DNA from: Schistocerca nitens
Lineage: Eukaryota > Arthropoda > Insecta > Orthoptera > Acrididae
Length of the DNA: 64,000 nucleotides
Direction: 5' to 3'
Assembly (NCBI RefSeq): GCF_023898315.1
Contig: NC_064622.1
Span: forward strand, 172,070,178 to 172,134,177
Shown: piece by piece, positions 41,197-52,144 of the stretch
Position numbering within the stretch: position 1 is the stretch's first letter
How the letters are laid out: each line of letters starts with the position of its first letter
The notes under the pieces: model-generated
Database searches by the model: none
What the model saw: only the letters and a program-made list of their open reading frames with translations
What the model was told of the DNA's origin: nothing
Program-made: the position numbers and the translations under genes

Positions 41197-42073
41197 TCTA
41201 AAAAAGAAGACTGTGTTGACAATGATGTATTGTAGTTACCTTACGGATATTATTTAAATTATTGCTGTAATTTTTTTGTGTATGCTATTTCTACTTCTGA
41301 AAGAAGTTTTTGAAATTTTATATGTTGAAGTACAGAAATTATATGACTGTCAGATTGTGTGTTAAATAGTGTCAAAACACAAAACATTAAAACTGCATTA
41401 TTTTTTGGTAGTATAAATATGAAAATTGACAGTTTTTATGGAAATGTCTTTATCCGATATAATGTAATATTAAATGGATGGCAAATTGCGCTGTTCATTT
41501 TTGCACTGTGATGTGTAAGTCAGTTTTCCAGTGATAGATCTATTAGATAGGTCTGATCACTTCAGACAATTAACTTTCCATTAATGTCCAGAAAGTATAG
41601 TTGGAAGGCTAGTCAACTTTATAACATCTCTTTTTCACCATTCTCGGGTATTCAGGAGATAGTCTAACATGTTTATTAAATTATTTTTATGTGCGATGAG
41701 CATAAATCTTCTGTATAAGTTTGGGTGACTTCCTTACAATTGTGTGAAATGCTCATAGCTAGTCTGAATGAGCTGAGGAGGTTAAAGATCAGTTTCTTCC
41801 CGGTCTCTCACGGAGACGAGTTCCTTGTGTGCATTAATATACCGAGAACTTGCTGATATCCTTCATAAAGTGCTATTTATGCGTCTGTAAAGATTGTAGC
41901 ACATGTAATTAAAAGTGCAGTTTTTTATTTATTCATGTTTGAAGAAGTTTGAATGACTTTAAAAAACTTTTCTTGGTGTTCAAATTAGTTCTTTCTGGTA
42001 ATTTATTAAGTAACACAATCTTCTGATGTATTTCTTTAACATGAGAATAGTTGCAATGATGAAACTGCTTTTG
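41197..42073. other. AT-rich sequence, possible LINE 3' UTR
   Basis: Directly follows the LINE stop. No poly(A) tail or target duplication was found, so the LINE end is not defined. Nothing else recognised. Confidence 0.35.
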
Positions 42074-42084
42074 TTTAAATCATT

Positions 42085-42284
42085 ACAAATGGTTCAAGTG
42101 GATCTAAACACTATGGGACTTAACATCTGAGGTCATCAGACACCTAGACTTAGAACTACTTAAACCTAACTAACCTAAGAACGTCGGACACAGCCATGCC
42201 CGTGGCATGATTCGAACCTGCGACCGTGGCAGCAGCGCGGTTCAGGACTGAAGCGCCAAGAACCTCTCAGTCACAGTGGCGGGC
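42085..42284 (-). mobile_element. tRNA-derived SINE, family A (copy 11)
   Basis: Reverse copy with diverged B box (complement of GATTCGAACCTGC). Flanked by TTTAAATCATT (42074-42084) and TTTAAATAATT (42285-42295). Confidence 0.9.
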
Positions 42285-42377
42285 TTTAAATAATTTCATG
42301 TATAACAAGTGTGCATGGTTAATAAATGTACTTAGTATGTATTTGGAAGATGTAACATTGTTCCTTAAATAATTTCT

Positions 42378-42612
42378 TTTTTTTAAAAAGTGGCTAGCAT
42401 TGCTGCCTCGGGATCACGGGGTCCTGGGTTCGATTCCCGGCCGAGTGGTGGAATTTTTCGCCCATGAGTTGGGTGTTGTGTTGTTCTCATCATTTTATCA
42501 ACTCGGAAAGTCCCGAGACTGTCCAGTGAAACGACTGGGAATTTGTGCGGCCTCTGATAACCGCACAGTTGAGCGCCCCACAAACCAAGTATCCCCATCA
42601 TCATATCTGACT
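42378..42612 (+). mobile_element. tRNA-derived SINE, family D
   Basis: Head GTGGCTAGCATTGCTGCC with B box GGGTTCGATTCCCGG, then a body ending TTGAGCGCCCCACAAACC and an ATC-rich tail (CCCCATCATCATA). No target duplication fixed. Its tail resembles the 59-bp insert in SINE copy 8. Confidence 0.75.
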
Positions 42613-42659
42613 CATCATTTTTCCGTTTCTCACAAATGTTGGTTTTGACTGCCCCTGCC

Positions 42660-44190
42660 ATCCGGAAAGGGTGACTGACCGTCCCCAATTTTCAACTGAT
42701 CCACACACTGTTGACGTTGTGCCCCTGCCCATTACCGTCACTATCCGTAGCGATTCCCTTTATTCCTGTAGAACTTCGGTCTTGTATGTACATCTGCAGG
42801 GAAATGCCCACCTTTGGCATATATTAAACCGGCAATGCATCATGGCAGGGATGCAGTGAGACCTTGATAGATCATTGGATGGAGTTGGCACCACATCTGC
42901 ATACACAGGACACCTAATTCCTTTTAATTCCGGGGAGGGAGCGATGAGCTCTGACGTCCAAATGGTTCCAATGGCTCTGAGCATTATGGGACTTAACTTC
43001 TGAGGTCATCAGTCCCCTAGAACTTAGAACTACTTAAACCTAAATAACCTAATAACATCACACACATCTATGCCCGAGGCAGGATTCGAACCTGCGACCG
43101 TCGCCGTCACGCGGTTCCAGACTGTAGCGCCTAGAACCGCATGGCCACTCCGGCCGGCTCTGACGTCCAATCACAACCCAGATGTGAACGATCGGGTCCA
43201 GATCTGGCGAGTTGGGAGCCCACCACATCAATTGGAACTCTTCGCTGTGTTCTTCTCACCACTCCATCACACTTCAGGCCTTGTGGTATGGGGCATTATC
43301 TTGATGATAAATGCCACTGCGGTGGGGAAACAAGATATTAATGATAGAGTTTACGTGGTCTGCAACCAATATACGGTACCCCTTGCGCGTCGTCATGGTG
43401 CCTTGCACGAAGTCCACTGGACCCGCGGAAGCCCTCCTGAATGTTCCCCAGAGCATAATGTAATTGCCGGAAACTTGTGTCCGTGCTGCAGTAAAGATGT
43501 CATGGAACTGTTCCTCTGGAAGACGACGGATACGCGCCCTCCCATCGGCATGAAAGAAGTATCGGGATTCATCAGACCATGTAAAGCTCAGACACTGCGC
43601 GAATGTCCTGTGCCGCTGGTCACGTGCACTTTTGAGTCGTAGTTGCCGACGTCATGGTGCTAACATTGGCATATTCGTGGGTCGTCGACTGCGAAGGCCC
43701 ATCGTTAGGAGTGTTCTGTGCATTGTATGTTCAGACACAGTTGTCCTCTGCTCGGCATTAAAGTCTGATGTTAGTTCCTCCAAAGTTCGCCGCCTGTTCT
43801 GTTTTACCAGGCTGCCCACCCTACGACATCTGACGCCTGTAATGAGGCTTGGCCGCCCAACCCCACATGCCTAGATGTGGTTTCACCTTCATTTCACCAT
43901 TTGTTGAAGACACTCACCACAGCACTCCTCCAAAACCCGACAAGTCGTGCAGTTTGCGGAATGCTCGTGCCAAGCCTGCGGGCCATCACCATCAGCCGTC
44001 TGTCAAACCCAGATAGATTGCCGCCTTCCACATTCTACACACCCGGACAGCACGCTCAATGATACCACATTTGTGGCGCTGCGTCTGACAAGCAGTCATT
44101 CCTCGCCAGTTAACGTTGGTATCGCCTGGACGGATTTATATCGGCAATAGGTCGGTGGTCATAATTTTCTTGAAGATCAGTGTATATGAT
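42660..44190 (-). pseudogene. Tc1-like transposon relic, split by a SINE
   Basis: On the minus strand, from right to left: an N-terminal part with HTMHRTLLTMGLRSRRPTN, then TWSDESRYFFHADGRARIRR with the first catalytic Asp, YIMLWGTFRRAS, GIYHQDNAPYHKA with the second Asp, and after the SINE (42962-43157) a C-terminal LHPMIYQGLTASLP-like piece. Frameshifts occur throughout. The right end near 44185 reads GATCAGTGTATA, a plausible terminal repeat, but the left end is missing. Confidence 0.8.
42962..43157 (-). mobile_element. tRNA-derived SINE, family A (copy 12)
   Basis: Reverse copy with exact 13-bp duplication CTCTGACGTCCAA at 42949-42961 and 43158-43170. It interrupts a Tc1-like transposase relic. 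Confidence 0.94.
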
Positions 44191-44194
44191 ACTA

Positions 44195-44690
44195 CATATG
44201 TGTCAATTGAGCTACGGCAATGAAAACTGGTGAAGGGCTGCTAACCCTTACGCGAAGTATTTTTTCATAACTGCAGAGGCCTTGGCAGCGGGCATGGCAG
44301 TAGTAAACTATTTAGGCAACTCAGGGAAAGTTCCACATTTAAAATGACCCCGTCATCATTCTGGGAACGCCTCCCATGCACTGGGAGCACTGGTGCCTTC
44401 ATCAGAGGAAAGAGAAAGACGTCAGTGAGTGCCATACCAGCGACATAAAGGGGGTGAGGCAAAATTAGATAACACAATGATGCAGCATGCGAGACTGTGT
44501 CCTTTGCCGAAATACATGGGTTGTTGTCGTGGCGCATGAACACTCCCTAGCGAAGCTTCTAGCGATGCTCCGTCTTGACAGCCCCCGTACGCATAGTCCA
44601 CAATCAAACATACCTTAGCACATCTATGCACTTTGCGTTTTATTGTGTACCGTCTTTTTTATAACACAAAAATCGTCTGTTGGCGTTACA
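44195..44690. other. Unclassified sequence
   Basis: No recognised gene or repeat between two Tc1-like relics. Confidence 0.35.
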
Positions 44691-44692
44691 TA

Positions 44693-46144
44693 CACATATC
44701 AATAAAACTATTGCATCACCTTGGTTCCAAGAGTTACGGAACCTGTACAGAAAATTGAAAAATAGATCTGCATAAACATCATTTCCGTCCTTTTTATTGC
44801 TCATGAAAACCACACATTGCATGTTGTACCACCATAAGCGAGACCTTCAGAGGTGGTGGTCCAGATTGCTGTATACACCGGTACCTCTAATACCCACTAG
44901 CACGTCCTCTTGCGTTGATGCATGCCTGTATCCGTCGTGGCATACTATCCACAAGTTCATCAAGGCACTGTTGGTCCAGATTGTACCACTCGTCAACGGC
45001 GATTCGGCGTAAATCCCTCAGAGTGGTTGGTGGGTCACGTCGTCTGTAAACAGCGCTTTTCAATCTATCCCAGGCATGTTCCATAGGGTTCATGTCTGGA
45101 GAACATGATGGACACTCTAGTGTCTCTCTCGAGCGATGTCGTTATCCTGAAGAAAGTCATTCACAAGACGTCAATGATAGGGGCGGGAACTGTCGCCCTT
45201 GAAGACGAATGTCTCGCCAATATGCTGCCGATGTGGTCGCACTATCGACCGGAGGATGACATTCACGTATCGTACAGCCGTTACGGCGCCTTTCGTGACC
45301 ACCAGCGGCGTTCATCGGCCCCACATAATGCCACCCCAAAACAGCAGGGAACCTCCATCCTGCTGCACTCGTTGGACAGTGTGAGGCGTTGAGCCTCCAA
45401 ACACGTCTCCTACGATTGTCTGACTGAAGGCATATAAGACACTCATCGGTGAAGAGAACGTGATGCCGATCCCGAGCAGTCCATTCGGCATGTTGTTGGA
45501 CCCATCTGTACCGCGCTACATGATGTGGTTGAAAAGATAGAACTCGTCATGGACGACGGGAGTGAAGTTGCGCATCATGCAGCCTATTGCGCACAGTTTG
45601 AGTCATAACACGACGACCTGTGGCTGCACGAAAAGCATTATTCAACATGGTGGCATTGCTGTCAGGGTTCCTCCGAGCCATAATCCGTAGGTAGCGGTCA
45701 TCCACTGCAGTAGTAGCTCTTGGGCGGTCTGAACGAGACATGCCATCGACAGTTACGGTCTCTCTTTATCTTCTCCATGTACGAACAACATCGCTTTGAT
45801 TCACTCCGAAACGCCTGGACACTTGCCTTGTTGAGAGCCCTTCCAGGCACAAAGTAACAATGTGGAGTCGATCGAACCGTGGTATTGACCGTATAGGCAT
45901 GACTGAACTGCTGACAACACGAGCTGTGTCCCTCCTTCCTATGGGAATGACTGGAACAGATCGCTGTCACACCCCATCCGTCTAATAGGCGCTGCTCATG
46001 CGTGGTTGTTTATGTTTTTGGACGGGTTTAGTGACATCTATGAACAATAGAAGGGACTGTGTCTGTGATATAATATCCACAGTCAACATCTATCTTCAGG
46101 AGTTCTGTGAACCGGGGTGATGCAAAACTTTTTTTGATGTGTTT
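44693..46144 (-). mobile_element. Tc1-like transposon, degraded but near full length
   Basis: The left end CACATATCAATAAAACTATT and the right end, read on the complement as AACACATCAAAAAAAGTTTT, are imperfect terminal inverted repeats that continue TGCATCACC on both sides. TA occurs at the left border (44691-44692). Minus-strand coding relics: PDRPRATTAVDDRYLRIMAR (N-terminal), VLFTDECLICLQSDNRRRR, LGWHYVGPMNAAGGH, and PDMNPMEHAWDRLKSAVYRR with the catalytic Glu. Frames are broken, so it is non-functional. Confidence 0.82.
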
Positions 46145-46214
46145 ATAATGACATGGTCAGGCGTACAAAGCGCAGTTGGATTTTGAATGCTTTATTTATG
46201 TCACGGCTTTATAC

Positions 46215-46324
46215 AGCGTGTTTCACAATTCATGTTACACACTTCATAGAGGTTGTAGTGGGCACTGTATATCAGTTTCTAGACTGGAACTCATGTCCAG
46301 AAACGTCATCCAACGACGCTACAG
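46215..46324. repeat. Outer inverted repeat, left arm
   Basis: GTTACACACTTCATAGAGGTTG through AAACGTCATCCAACGACGCT matches in inverse orientation 50152-50258. It may be the terminal inverted repeat of a larger composite element of about 4 kb. Confidence 0.6.
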
Positions 46325-46913
46325 GGAAGGGCTTGATAAGATGTCGATGTATCAGTATATATTTTTACCAAAAACTGTCTATATCTGTCGGTAATGTCCT
46401 TTTTTCAACATATCTATAATCCATATCGAAATGGCAGTATCAGGTGCGGATAATTTTCGTTTTTTTCATATTTTTTCGCAATTTACGGTAAATATTTGAA
46501 ATTGTTCATTTGAAATTGTAGTAGAACAATGCTTTGACTGTGCGTAGGTATCTCACTACTTTTTGAACTTTCATCACGTCCATTCTTTGTGTGAAGGAAG
46601 TATAGGTGGCGCAAAAATGAAGTCCTACTGTACTGCGGGATGGCGGTGTAATTGGAGCAACAGGTTGCGTTAAAAAACAATTTTCTAACGCAACTAGTGT
46701 GCTATTTCAGCACATAGGCATTCTTCAAAAATAGCTGCTGAAACTGATGAACAGATATGTAAATAACAATACTGATGTTTACGGTGGGCGGAGACTTGTG
46801 AGGGGAAATGCTAATGTAATCAGCGCTACCAACAGAAACTGCAACGTTTAACTTCACCATCCAATTAATTGGCGACTCCATGGAGTGTTCTGTGCACCAC
46901 GACCAGATAATGG
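46325..46913. other. AT-rich unclassified sequence
   Basis: Lies inside the outer inverted repeats. No transposase-like frame. A short CTACTGTACTGCGGGATGGC stretch gives a Cys-containing peptide, but this is too little for a domain call. Confidence 0.3.
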
Positions 46914-47202
46914 ATATAATTGGAAGGAGAAACAGCATGGGTCGTATTTTTGTGTTTTATAATCCGCAAAATCGATTTTCGGTCACTTAGTGACCATCCT
47001 CAGTGCTGTAATATACAATTACACTTGGTAGGCACTGGTATCAACAAGCTTAGAGCGATCACATAGCTTATTGATACCAGTGCCTAACAATTGTAATTGT
47101 ATATTACAGCACTGAGGATGGTCACTAAGTGACCTAAAATCGATTTTGTGGATAATAAAACAAAAAAAATACGACCAATGCTGTTTCTCCTTCCAATTAT
47201 AT
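46914..47202. repeat. 289-bp palindromic (foldback) repeat
   Basis: The left arm (ATATAATTGGAAGGAGAAAC..., GGTCACTTAGTGACCATCC..., AGGCACTGGTATCAA) is repeated inverted in the right arm with few differences. The arms are about 140 bp with almost no spacer, centred near 47058. GGTCACTTAGTGACC inside each arm is itself palindromic. No coding content. Likely a foldback/MITE-type element. Confidence 0.82.
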
Positions 47203-47885
47203 TCACCATACAATTTTGACGCTACAGCTGATAGTTTGCTGGCGTTTGCAGAAATGAAAAAACATATAACTCGACATGAAGTGTGTTGGAAAATCCGATA
47301 TGTGACGAAACCGCAAAACGAATCCTGAATGTGCATCAATTTCCTTTCAGTTCTTACTTTAAGGGGGTTCAGCAGGCTGCTAGCTTGTTGATCAGTAGAA
47401 TATCTAATGACAAATCAATACTTCAAATTATACAGCTCTATTTACGAGCGCAACCAATATTTCTATAGGCCGGTCCGTCGATATTTTTTCTGTATATATG
47501 TTGATATATTGATAAATTTATCGATATATCGAGGGGCGATAGTATTACTTTTTTAAATAACTATAAATCGGATTCCGGATACTTTACAGATATCAACAGT
47601 CCTACAACAGTGTGTCAAAGGTATAGGCGCCGGTGCCTGTAAGTGAATGTACATAGAGAAGGACATGATGATGTTTCAAAACTTTCAAGAACGATGGAGT
47701 CGAATAAGTCCATCAGTTTGAGCTAATGGTCTCTGGTTCTGAAACTAAAGAGTCGAATGTTACAAGCGAAAATCATTGACAGTGGAATATACGTAACGGT
47801 ACTGTTTTTGCTAGAAATGTAGGATATGTAACCTTCCGATGTGGTAATATAGACCAAGCCAAAAAAAAAGGCTAGTAGACGGGGG
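47203..47885. other. Unclassified sequence
   Basis: Includes a stretch rich in ATCGATATATCGA-like motifs around 47480-47540. No gene or known repeat. Confidence 0.3.
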
Positions 47886-47889
47886 ATCT

Positions 47890-47891
<2 letters not shown>

Positions 47892-47954
<63 letters not shown>

Positions 47955-47956
47955 GT

Positions 47957-48042
<86 letters not shown>

Positions 48043-48047
48043 AGGGA

Positions 48048-48083
<36 letters not shown>

Positions 48084-48086
48084 TCC

Positions 48087-48142
<56 letters not shown>

Positions 48143-48148
48143 TGGTCC

Positions 48149-48241
<93 letters not shown>

Positions 48242-48248
48242 TCCATTG
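47892..48248. repeat. Compound (AT)n-(AG)n microsatellite with repeated spacer
   Basis: Four blocks of (AT)n followed by (AG)n, each ending in (GTG)GTCCAT at about 47955, 48080, 48142 and 48239. The second block also contains GGGAGA units. This is a higher-order array in which a unique 8-9 base spacer has been copied with the dinucleotide tracts. Confidence 0.9.
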
Positions 48249-48261
48249 ACAGTGACCGGGC

Positions 48262-50102
48262 CAAATATCTCACGAAACAAGCATCAATCAAAAAACTACA
48301 AAGAACGAAACTCGTCTAGCTGGAAGGGGGAAACCAGATGGCGCTATGTTTGGCCCGCTAGATGGCGCTGCCATAGGTCAAACGGATATCAACTGCGTTT
48401 TTTAAAATAGGTATCCCCATTTTTTATTATATATTTGTGTAGTACGTAAAGAAATATGAATGTTTTCGATGGACCACTTTTTTCGCTTTGTGATAGATGG
48501 CGCTGTAATAGTCACAAACGTGTAAGTACGTGGTACCACGTAACATTCCGCCAGTGCGGACGGTATTTGCTTCGTGATACATTACCCGTGTTAAAATGGA
48601 CCGTTTACCAATTGCGGAAAAGGTCGATTTGGTGTAGATGTATGGCTATTGTGATCAAAATGCCCAACGGGCGTGTGCTATGTATGCTGCTCGGTATCCT
48701 GGACGACATCATCCAAATGTCCGGACCGTTCGCCGGATAGTTACGTTATTTAAGGAAACAGGAAGTGTTCAGCCACATGTGCAACGTCAACTACGACCTG
48801 CAACAAATGATGATGCCCAAGTAGGTGTTTTAGCTGCTGTCGCGGCTAATCCGCACATCAGTAGCACACAAATAGCGCGAGAATCGGGAAGCTCAAAAAC
48901 GTCGGTGTTGAGAATGCTACATCAACATCGATTGCACCCGTACCATGTTTCTATGCACCAGAAATTGCATGGCGACGACTTTGAACGTCGTGTACAGTTC
49001 TGCCACTGGGCAGAGGAGAAATTACGGGATGATGACAGGTACTTTGCACGCGTACTATTTAGCGGCGAAGCGTCATTCACCAACAGCGGTCACGTAAACC
49101 GTCATAATATGCACTATTGGGCAACGGAAAATCCACGATGACTGCGACAAATGGAACGTCAACCACCTTAGCGGGTTAATGTATGGTGCGGCATTATGGG
49201 AGGAAGGATTATTGGCCCCCATTTTATAGATGGCAATCTAAATAGTGCAATGTATACTGATTTCCTACGTAATGTTCTACCGATGTTACTACAAGATGTT
49301 TCACTGCATGACAGAATGGCGATGTACTTCCAACATCATGGATGTTCGGCACATAGCTCGCGTGCGTTTGAAGCAGTACTGAATAGCATATTTCATGACA
49401 GGTGGATTGGTCGTCTTAGCACCATACCATGGCCCGCACGTTCACCGGATCTGACATCTCCGGATTTCTTTCTGTGGGGAAAGTTGAAGGATATTTGCTT
49501 TCGTCATCCACCGACAACGCCTGACAACATGCGTCAGCGCATTGTCAATGCATGTGCGAACATTGCGGGAGGCGAAGTACTCGCTGTTGAGAGGAATGTC
49601 GTTACACGTATTGCCAAATGCATTGAGGTTGACGGACATAATTTTGAGCATTTATTGCATTAATGTGGTATTTACAGGTAATCACGCTGTAACTGCAAGC
49701 GTTCTCAGAAATGATTAGTTCACAAAGGTACATGTATCACATTGGAACAACCGAAATAGAATGTTCAAACGTACCTACGTTCTGTATGTTCATTTAAAAA
49801 ACCTACCTGTTACCATTTGTTCGTCTAAAATTGTGAGCCATATGTTTGTGACTATCACAGCGCCATCTATCACAAAGCGAAAAAAGTGGTCCAACTAAAA
49901 CATTCATATTTCCTTACGTACTACATGAATATGTAATAAAAAATAGGAGTTCCTAATTAAAAAAACACAGCTGATATCCGTTTGACCTACGGCAGTGCCA
50001 TCTACCGGGCCAACCATAGCGCCATCTGGTTACCCCCTTCAAACTAGACAAGTTTCGTTCTTTGTAGTTTATTCGTTTGACTCTTATTTCGTGAGATATT
50101 TG
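48262..50102 (+). mobile_element. mariner-type transposon with long terminal inverted repeats, inactive
   Basis: Outer sequence AAATATCTCACGAAACAAGC (48264) and its inverted partner ending GTGAGATATTTG (about 50102) start inverted repeats of about 270 bp, including GATGGCGCTATG, GTCAAACGGATATCA and GTGATAGATGGCGCTGT. The transposase lies between them. Flanks are TA-rich microsatellites. Family resembles the deleted element at 27737-28666 at protein level only. Confidence 0.85.
48596..49663 (+). pseudogene. mariner-type transposase with three in-frame stops
   Basis: One continuous frame from ATG 48596 to TAA 49661-49663 (355 codons) broken only by TAG 48635-48637, TGA 49139-49141 and TAG 49169-49171. 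The N-terminus has a helix-turn-helix region (VRTVRRIVTLFKETGSVQPH) and a second DNA-binding part with HISSTQIARESGSSKTSVLR. In the catalytic core the first Asp box reads LFSGEASF (Gly in place of Asp) and the second FQHHGCSAHSS (no Asp), while the third, PDLTSPDFFLWGKLKD, is kept. So it is dead by both stops and active-site loss. Confidence 0.85.
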
Positions 50103-50258
50103 AATATATATATACATATATATAGCGACCAGCGCCTGTAAATTCGACACTCTGTAGCGTCGTTGGATGACGTTTTCGGACGTGGGTTCCTACGTAAAAC
50201 TTTATCTACTTAGTCCCCTCTACAACCTCTAGAGGTGTGTAACACACTGCGTAATGTA
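50103..50258. repeat. TA-rich flank and outer inverted repeat, right arm
   Basis: After TATATATACATATATATA the sequence 50152-50258 (TGTAGCGTCGTTGGATGACG to GTGTGTAACACACTGC) is the inverse of 46215-46324. Confidence 0.6.
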
Positions 50259-50639
50259 GCATATCTTATCTGCATGAAAACTTGGCGTCAGGCTCCAACT
50301 CAGAATGAAGGCATTTTAAAACAAAAATTTTTGAAGACCGAAGATGGCAACAAAGTTTATCGAAACCGACTGTTTATAAACAGGGAATATTTATGCGTTC
50401 TAGGCTTTAGAGAATTTCTTCCCTGGTTTGGTTGCAAGTTGACAACCTTGTTTTAGTATCCCGTCCTTCGGACGACTCTAATCTTTGCTTTTAGATGGGC
50501 ATGCATCTTCTTACAACAAAGAACACAATTGCCGTCTTTTTCTGTTTTTCGTTAGACAATAGAAAAAAGGAAGATATGGAGCTAATTAGGATGCAAGTCG
50601 ACTCCAAGCTCGTGTAGAACTGAGAGAGAATGGGAGAAA
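50259..50639. other. Unclassified sequence
   Basis: Contains a 73-codon frame with no recognisable features. Not called a gene. Confidence 0.3.
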
Positions 50640-51290
50640 GTGAAAGTTAGGAGTGTGTTGACCTCCGAGTAAGGACGTTGCCGTCAAGAGGGTGGACAGT
50701 GTGCCGGAATGCGACGTCTGTCCGCCTGGAGCCGCTAAGGACCTCTGTAAGGAGCTCGCGGCAGGCAGCAGGCAGGTGGACGCTGGAGGGGCGCCGGCGC
50801 CGCACGGAGGCGGACGCCGAGTCATAAATCACGGCCCTGGAAAAACACTTGCCGCTGTTTACCAGTGCGCCTCGCCGCTGTCTTTCACAAACAGCCCGTC
50901 CGCGTCGGCCGCGTTTCTCCGCGGAGAAAAACACCGCCGCCCCGTATCTGGAGCACGCGGAAGGTTGGCAGGCCTGACGTCTGCCCAGACGGCGGCGGTT
51001 AATTGCGGCGTCGTTCGATCCCCGTACGTCTACCACGCACCGCCTCGCGGCTGCATGCGCGGAATTGGACATCACACGGCGTCGGCAAAAACCTCGTGGG
51101 ACACAATGAGTAGGCCGTCTCGGCTTAGCGGTGGGATCGTAGGAGACACAAAGCTTGCATCTGAGCACGAAACGCTTATAACTGGGGGACGAAGGTCTTG
51201 TGATAGCTTTCACACGTACAGACTTCAACACACCGATTTGATTCCGTTTCATCCACCTTTAGTGTAGCCAACTCTCACTTGCGAATTTTG
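50640..51290. other. CpG-rich block, unclassified
   Basis: GC-rich with many CpG dinucleotides (densest 50790-51080), unlike the AT-rich surroundings. Open frames of 191 and 201 codons on opposite strands are explained by low stop density at high GC, and neither has domain-like features. It could be a regulatory/promoter-like island or an old GC-rich repeat. ATAAATCACGGCCCTGGAAA (50824) may be part of a dispersed repeat. Confidence 0.4.
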
Positions 51291-51354
51291 TCCCCAGACC
51301 ATTATTTCTTGAAATAGAACCGGCATTGGCCGATTATGTATTTACTGCAATCTT

Positions 51355-51995
51355 GTACTAGTCCACATCCTCCTTCTCCCTCCCGCTATCCATCTCCTCC
51401 TCACCGCCCCCACCTCCCATCCCCACACTCTGTCCAACTCCTCCACCTGCACCTCTCTCTGTCCATCTGCATATACCCCTCTCTCTGTACATCTTCTCCT
51501 CCACCCTCTCTCTGTCAATCACCCTGCCTTCCTCTGCCCATCTCCTCCCTCCGCCTCTTTCCATCTGCTCCCCTCACCCTCTTATCAAGTCTCCTCCCCC
51601 TCCTCCTCCTCTGTCCATCTCTTCCTCCACCTTCTCTTTGTCAATCTCCTCCATCCACTCTTCCCATCCATCTCATCCTCACGCTCTCACTGTTCAGCTT
51701 CCCCTCCCTCCCTCCCCCTGCCCGCCACTCCTCTCTCCTCTCATTCATCTCCACCTCTTCCCTTTACCCATCTATTTCTTCCTCTTCCTCTCTCTTTGAT
51801 CTCCTACTCCCTCTCTCTCTCTCAGCCCATCTCCCATATCTCTGTCAATCCCTTCTTCCTCTCCATGTACACTACACCTCTTTCTCTCTCAGTCTATCTC
51901 GTCCTCCCCCATATCTGTACCTATCTCCTCTTTCACCCTCTCGGTCCTTCTTCTCCTCCTCTCCTCACCCTCCTCTCTTCATGTTATCACTCACA
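51355..51995. repeat. Long C/T-rich (pyrimidine) tract, about 640 bp
   Basis: Imperfect CTCC/CTCT/CATC repeats make one strand nearly all pyrimidine. The derived open frame of 222 codons is low-complexity Ser/Pro/Leu and is not a gene. Similar pyrimidine richness is seen in the Jockey-like LINE tail at 3286-3660. Confidence 0.85.
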
Positions 51996-52144
51996 CCCCA
52001 ATAGGAGGCTGAAGGTTCTAACCCCACAGTATTTCTTTCCTGGTGGTAAGTAATATATGTGCCAGGTTTGGTTGAAACCTATCCACAGGTTTAACAGCAG
52101 TTTTTTAACCATAGCTTTACCTACATATTCCCTTCTCACATCTA
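51996..52144. other. Spacer, possibly end of a LINE
   Basis: Follows the pyrimidine tract. CACAGTATTTCTTTCCTGGT and GGTAAGTAATATATGTGCCA look like retroelement tail sequence, but this is not established. Confidence 0.25.

Noticed and set aside
46618..46690. A THAP-type zinc finger of a P-element-like transposase
   Set aside because: Only a single Cys-rich peptide resembling SYCTAGWRCNW is seen, without the downstream Cys/His partner or a frame.
47892..48248. CRISPR-like array of repeats and spacers
   Set aside because: The regular units are dinucleotide tracts and the constant part is only 6-9 bases. This is a compound microsatellite in a eukaryotic genome.
47888..48280. A 130-codon Ser/Leu/Ile/Tyr repeat protein on the minus strand
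   Set aside because: It is a translation of AT and AG dinucleotide tracts.
50692..51267. A 191-codon (plus) and a 201-codon (minus) protein gene
   Set aside because: Both overlap on opposite strands of a GC-rich block with few stop codons by chance, and neither has domain-like composition.
51336..52004. A 222-codon Ser/Pro/Leu protein
   Set aside because: It is a translation of the low-complexity pyrimidine tract.
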